A stretch of 10,412 nt of DNA, from positions 1 through 10,412 of the forward strand of contig JAODNG010000432.1 of assembly GCA_025465385.1 (NCBI GenBank), written 5' to 3'. The notes under the pieces were generated by a model. The model did no database searches. It saw only the letters and a program-made list of their open reading frames with translations, and was not told the origin of the DNA. Shown here piece by piece: positions 7,164-10,412 of the stretch (the first letter of the stretch is position 1; each line of letters starts with the position of its first letter). Position numbers and translations under genes: made by a program. Source of the DNA: Pseudonocardiales bacterium (GTDB lineage Bacteria; Actinomycetota; Actinomycetes; Mycobacteriales; Pseudonocardiaceae).

Positions 7164-7186
7164 AGCAAGCGTTCGCGCGATTTGCT
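7164..7186. terminator. Candidate bidirectional terminator hairpin
   Basis: AGCAAGCG-TTCG-CGC-(GAT)-TTGCT forms an 8-bp stem interrupted by a 3-nt bulge, closed by a TTCG tetraloop. It sits between the convergent stops of the DJ-1-type gene (7135) and the psiE-like gene (7187). Only a short T run follows on the plus strand, so it would be a weak intrinsic terminator. A 12-bp palindrome GCCTGATCAGGC also spans the DJ-1 gene stop at 7130-7141. Confidence 0.4.
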
Positions 7187-7675
7187 TTAGGGAACCCGCT
7201 TGCGTGGCAGCATCGCGTGTCGCCACACCAGAGTCGCGATTGCCATCACCAGGATAAGAGCCATCAAGATGAGCAGTTCTATCCCTTGCGGATTCCAATG
7301 AAATGCCTGTTCGGCTTCAGCGGTCAGGATGAGCACCCTGCGGATGCTGGCGACCAGGCCTACGACGATGAAGGGCTCCGGATCCAGGGCGCCCCCGTGT
7401 TTGATCGCGATAGCGACCGTATGAAGCAGCTCCGCCACGATGAAGAGTAGAAGGGTCTCATTGAGGACTGCGAGGACGGTCGCCGGCACGTCGAAGGGGC
7501 CAGTCAAGACAAGTACAACCTGACGCACTGTGTAGGCGATCAGTGCAACTCCCAGTGCGGTGAGGAGTACCGCGACGACTACGTGGATGGCGTCTTCCGC
7601 GATCTTGATGGCACGAACTATGCGCGCTATGTGCCGGCTGGTACGGGCAGGCATGTCTGATGTGCTCGGGCTCAT
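7187..7675 (-). CDS. PsiE-family phosphate-starvation-inducible membrane protein
   Basis: A 162-residue membrane protein matching the PsiE family (PF06146). The molecular role is unknown; E. coli psiE is induced by phosphate limitation through PhoB. Four hydrophobic segments are visible, at roughly 28-58, 66-92, 100-118 and 131-151, with a basic cytoplasmic-type N-terminus (RTSRHIARIVRAIK) and C-terminus (WRHAMLPRKR). The family-like motif DPEPFIVVGLVASIRRVLI lies between the second and third segments. It begins 12 nt after the stop of the unknown gene at 7688-8047, so the two are almost certainly one transcript. The start ATG 7675 has only a weak upstream GGA; a second ATG at codon 8 is possible. 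No Pho box is apparent in the upstream region by eye. Confidence 0.82.
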   Translation of the reverse strand: MSPSTSDMPARTSRHIARIVRAIKIAEDAIHVVVAVLLTALGVALIAYTVRQVVLVLTGPFDVPATVLAVLNETLLLFIVAELLHTVAIAIKHGGALDPEPFIVVGLVASIRRVLILTAEAEQAFHWNPQGIELLILMALILVMAIATLVWRHAMLPRKRVP

Positions 7676-7687
7676 TCCGATGCGCCC

Positions 7688-8047
7688 TTACGTTGTTTTC
7701 CTCAGCGCGTCCAACATGCCGTGCAGATGTGCTACCGCGAGTTCTATGTCGTAGTACTTTCGTTGCCCGGCTCGCGATTCCGCAGCAAGCAGCCCGCAAC
7801 GGTGGATTCTTTCGAAGTCACCATCGGGAAACTTGTACCGACCCTTGACTTCCTCGTCGTATTCATCGTCTATTCCGAGATGCCATCGGGCGTATTCGGC
7901 GTAGCCATGCTCCCGAATGAAATCGCCTTCCTGCTGCGCGGACGGCTGGTGTTCGCTCCACGCGTCGCGGTCGTCAGCGACGTACTTGCCCGTGCAGATC
8001 AAGCTTTTTGCGTGATCGAACGCCCTCTTGTTCAACTTGACTGCCAT
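7688..8047 (-). CDS. Conserved protein of unknown function
   Basis: A 119-residue soluble, charged protein: MAVKLNKRAFDHAKSLI at the start, then DDRDAWSEHQPSAQQEGDF, YARWHLGIDDE, GRYKFPDGDFERIHRCG, LAAESRAGQRKY, and AVAHLHGMLDAL at the end. I recall nearly collinear small proteins in many bacteria with the same AWSEHQPS, KGRYKFPYGDF and AESRAGQ blocks, but no assigned function. The conserved His, Cys93-region and Glu residues could bind a ligand or metal; this is speculation. There is no signal peptide or membrane segment. ATG 8047 is preceded by a strong GGAGGGGAG, which settles the start against a longer in-frame extension to 8170. It is the first gene of a two-gene unit with the PsiE-like gene and is divergent from cydAB across about 500 nt. 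Confidence 0.82.
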   Translation of the reverse strand: MAVKLNKRAFDHAKSLICTGKYVADDRDAWSEHQPSAQQEGDFIREHGYAEYARWHLGIDDEYDEEVKGRYKFPDGDFERIHRCGLLAAESRAGQRKYYDIELAVAHLHGMLDALRKTT

Positions 8048-8551
8048 CGTCTCCCCTCCGTGGATCGTTGCGAAGTTGATCGGTTCGAACGTCCCGGTTC
8101 CGTCGAACGGTGCGAGACGGCCGTCACGTCCTCCGGCGATCAGGCCAGTGGACTCCCAGCCTGGTGCCACACCTGAAGCATCCTGCCCCCGATGCAGCTG
8201 GCTGGCTTCGTTCTCCCAACACCAGATATTGCTACCCGTTAGTCATGGCCTGACGGCTCACGCCTGTGCTGCGATCGCTGGCTTTCAGGTTGAGCTATAC
8301 GCCAGGCCAGCCTCGGCCAAATCATCAGTAGTTCATGGAATTGGGTGACACACCCGCATGCTCCCGGCTCCTGTGCTGTCGGGCCAGCTTGTGCACCCGC
8401 ACCTAGCTCTGACAGGCCGAAGCGATAACCATCCGAAGCGCCTTAACGTCGGCTCGTCGTCGGTGGGCCCCGGACTGGCTCCAACGGGCGGTGCCTACGT
8501 GCCACGACTGCGCCGGGAAGAACATTACGCAGGTGGGTGGTGGAGAACCTC
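8048..8551. promoter_or_regulatory. Long divergent intergenic region upstream of cydA and the unknown gene
   Basis: 504 nt without a credible gene, expected to hold promoters in both directions. Visible elements: a GCATC/GATGC hairpin (8178-8195); CCGTTAG-tcatggc-CTGACGG, a 7-bp stem with one wobble pair (8236-8256); GGGTG-aca-CACCC, a perfect interrupted palindrome (8343-8355); and two copies of CCGAAGCG exactly 16 nt apart (8417-8424 and 8433-8440). I see no clear Rex (TTGTGAA/TTCACAA) or CRP (TGTGA-N6-TCACA) site and no confident -10/-35 pair. Short frames in both directions lack ribosome-binding sites and coding character. Confidence 0.4.
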
Positions 8552-9944
8552 GTGAACGCAGTCGACCTCGCACGGTGGCAGTTCGGGATCACTACCGTCT
8601 ATCACTTCCTCTTCGTTCCGCTCACGATCGGGTTGTCGTTTGTCGTGGGAGGGTTGGAGACCGCGTGGATGCGCACGCGGGACCCCACCTACCTTCGCCT
8701 AACGAAGTTCTTCGGAACTCTCTTCGTGATCAACTTGGCTGTGGGTGTGGTTACCGGGATCGTGCAGGAGTTCCAGTTCGGCATGAAACTGGAGCGATTA
8801 CTCACGATTCGTCGGTGACGTCTTCGGCGCGCCGTTGGCCATGGAAGGGCTGCTGGCGTTCTTCCTGGAGTCGACCTTCGTCGGGTTGTGGATCTTCGGG
8901 TGGGACCGGCTCAGCCCCCGCTTGCACCTGGCCACCATCTGGATCGCGGCATTCGGCTCGCTCGTGTCGGCATTTTTCATCCTCACTGCGAACGCGTGGA
9001 TGCAGCACCCGGTGGGGTTCAGCTATAACCGGGCCACACACCGCGCCGAGCTCACCGACTTCGGTGCCGTCCTCACCAACTCCACCGTGGAGGTCGCCTT
9101 CCTGCACACGGTCACCGCAGCCTTCCTGACTACGGGAGCGCTGGTCGCCGGAATCGCCTCCTGGCAGCTGTGGAACCGCCGCGACAGCGCCGATGCGCCG
9201 GCGTTTCGCACGGCGGCGAAGGCCGGCATGTGGATGGCGGTCGTCGCCGGGCTCGCGGTCGCAGTATCCGGCCACAGCCAGGGGGTGATCATGACCACTC
9301 AGCAGCCGATGAAGATGGCCGCCGCCGAGGCGCTCTACCAGACCGAGCAGCCTGCGTCGTTCTCGTTGTTCACCATCGGGACTCTGGACGGATCGAAGGA
9401 GATCTGGAGCCTCAGGGTGCCTGGGCTGCTCTCCTTCCTTGCTACCGGCTCTTTCAACGGCCGGGTGGCAGGCATCTACGACCTGGAGGCGCAGTATCGC
9501 CACAGGTTCGGGCCGGGCGACTACCGGCCTGTCATCCCGGTTACCTACTGGTCGTACCGTCTCATGATCGGTCTGGGGCTGCTGGCTGCGATCATCTCAG
9601 CGGTCGGGTTGTGGTTGATTCGCTGCGGTCGCTACCCGGGCAGTAGGTGGTTCCACCGGGCTGCGTTGGCCGCCATCGCGCTGCCGTTGCTCGCCAACTC
9701 GTTCGGCTGGATCTTCACCGAGATGGGGCGGCAGCCCTGGGTCGTCTGGGGCCAGTTACGGACTTCCGCAGGTGTCTCACCAACTGTCGGAGCCGCCACG
9801 GTGCTCACGTCGATGATCGTATTCACCGTGATCTACGGTGCCCTCGCGGTCGTGGGGCTCTACCTGATGCACCGTTCCGCAGCTGCCGGGCTGCCGCTAG
9901 ATGAGCCGCAAGACGCCGAACGGCCGCCCACCTTCGTCTATTGA
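8552..9944 (+). pseudogene. cydA: Cytochrome bd ubiquinol/menaquinol oxidase subunit I, one-base frameshift
   Basis: Subunit I of cytochrome bd oxidase, the haem-carrying quinol-oxidising membrane subunit that reduces oxygen to water. With the frame restored it is about 463 residues, with a short Q loop as in mycobacterial CydA. Key residues are present: His18 (TTVYHFLF), Glu98 and Glu106 (AMEGLLAFFLES), His185 (EVAFLHTV), Lys254/Glu259 in the quinol loop (QPMKMAAAEALY), Arg336/Met338 (YWSYRLMIG) and GRQPW. The reading frame breaks at the AAA run 8786-8788: GGC ATG AAA CTG GAG leads to TGA at 8816, whereas removing one A gives GMNWSDYSRFVGDVFGAPLAMEG, continuing in the second frame. I chose GTG 8552 because GGTGGAG ends six bases upstream and relatives start MN-hydrophobic-DLARWQF; GTG 8537 and 8540 lie in or before that site. 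cydB follows after 16 nt. Confidence 0.9.
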
Positions 9945-9960
9945 TCTGGGGACTGTCGGT

Positions 9961-10412
9961 ATGCACCTCCAGGACCTCTGGTTCATTGCCATCGCGGTTC
10001 TGTGGACCGGCTATTTCTTCCTCGAAGGTTTCGACTTCGGGGTCGGGATGCTGTTGCCAGTGCTCGGCCGAGCCGAGGATGAGCGTCGGGCGCTTATTTC
10101 CACCATCGGCCCGGTATGGGATGGCAACGAGGTATGGCTGATCGTCGCCGCCGGCGCGACCTTCGCGTCGTTTCCACTGTGGTACGCCACGCTGTTCTCC
10201 GGCTTCTACCTCGCGCTGCTGGTTATCCTCGTCGCGCTGATCCTGCGGGGGGTGGCCTTCGAGTACCGCGGGAAAGTTGACAGCATCAGGTGGCGGACCA
10301 ACTGGGACAGGGCAATCCTGTTCGGCAGCGTCGTCCCTGCGGTGCTCTGGGGGGCCGTCTTCGGCAACATCATCCGTGGCGTACCGATCGACGCGGATTT
10401 CCGCTACGCCGG
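9961..10412 (+). CDS. cydB: Cytochrome bd oxidase subunit II, 3' partial
   Basis: The first 150 codons of CydB, the second membrane subunit of cytochrome bd oxidase, which dimerises with CydA and is needed for stable haem binding. Visible motifs: LWFIAIAVLWTGYFFLEGFDFGVGMLLP in the first membrane segment, with the acidic Glu22/Asp25 pair; the hallmark GPVWDGNEVWLI at 50-61; FSGFYLALLVILVALILRGVAFEYR; and a Trp-rich loop before the next segment. The ATG at 9961 aligns with the usual CydB N-terminus; upstream GGGGA is rather far away (about 9 nt), so translation may depend on coupling to cydA, whose stop is 16 nt upstream. The frame is open to the window end and shows no lesion. cydD and cydC, the transporter genes needed for bd assembly, would be expected beyond the edge. 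Confidence 0.93.
   Translation, partial: MHLQDLWFIAIAVLWTGYFFLEGFDFGVGMLLPVLGRAEDERRALISTIGPVWDGNEVWLIVAAGATFASFPLWYATLFSGFYLALLVILVALILRGVAFEYRGKVDSIRWRTNWDRAILFGSVVPAVLWGAVFGNIIRGVPIDADFRYA

Noticed and set aside
8048..8170. N-terminal extension of the unknown 119-residue protein
   Set aside because: The strong GGAGGGGAG sits inside this stretch, directly before ATG 8047, where the conserved sequence begins.
8780..8792. Programmed ribosomal frameshift in cydA
   Set aside because: No slippery heptamer or downstream stimulatory structure, and CydA is not known to use recoding; a plain one-base insertion explains it better.
1..10412. Mobile element, CRISPR array or defence system
   Set aside because: I found no transposase or integrase motifs, no regularly spaced repeats, no terminal inverted repeats and no recognised defence genes apart from the lone antitoxin-like protein.

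Overview
The window is high-GC bacterial DNA with G/C-rich third codon positions, several GTG starts and purine-rich Shine-Dalgarno sites. Three features point to an actinobacterium: a GabD1-type dehydrogenase very close to the mycobacterial form, an MT0933/Rv0909-type antitoxin, and a short-Q-loop CydA resembling mycobacterial CydA. The genus cannot be fixed from the sequence. There are no rRNA or tRNA genes, transposases or CRISPR arrays.

Layout, left to right. (1) The 3' part of a PrsW-family membrane protease gene (+) whose stop abuts the stop of a small antitoxin-like gene (-). (2) A divergent spacer, then gabD1 (+), succinate-semialdehyde dehydrogenase. (3) A minus-strand block read right to left: aldo/keto reductase, a 239-nt gap, a phospholipase C/phosphoesterase-family protein without a visible export signal, and a SAM-dependent methyltransferase whose last fifth is frameshifted. 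(4) A decayed-looking stretch of about 560 nt (5886-6445) with a minus-strand fragment resembling the C-terminus of a Dps-type ferritin, a plus-strand coding-like fragment, and a small ORF with a good ribosome-binding site. (5) A DJ-1/PfpI (Hsp31-like) protein (+) convergent with a two-gene minus-strand unit: a conserved protein of unknown function followed by a PsiE-family membrane protein. (6) A 504-nt divergent intergenic region, then cydA (+) with a one-base insertion frameshift and the 5' part of cydB (+), cut by the window end.

Functionally the genes fit stress and energy housekeeping: cytochrome bd oxidase for low oxygen or inhibited respiration, a carbonyl-detoxifying DJ-1-type protein, aldehyde and carbonyl oxidoreductases, a phosphate-starvation-type membrane protein and a possible Dps relic. 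This grouping is inference. I see no convincing new multi-gene system. The most notable observations are the two single-base frameshifts in otherwise well-conserved genes (cydA and the methyltransferase), the Dps-like relic, and the paired unknown gene plus psiE opposite cydAB. The frameshifts could be real or assembly errors; read-level data would decide.
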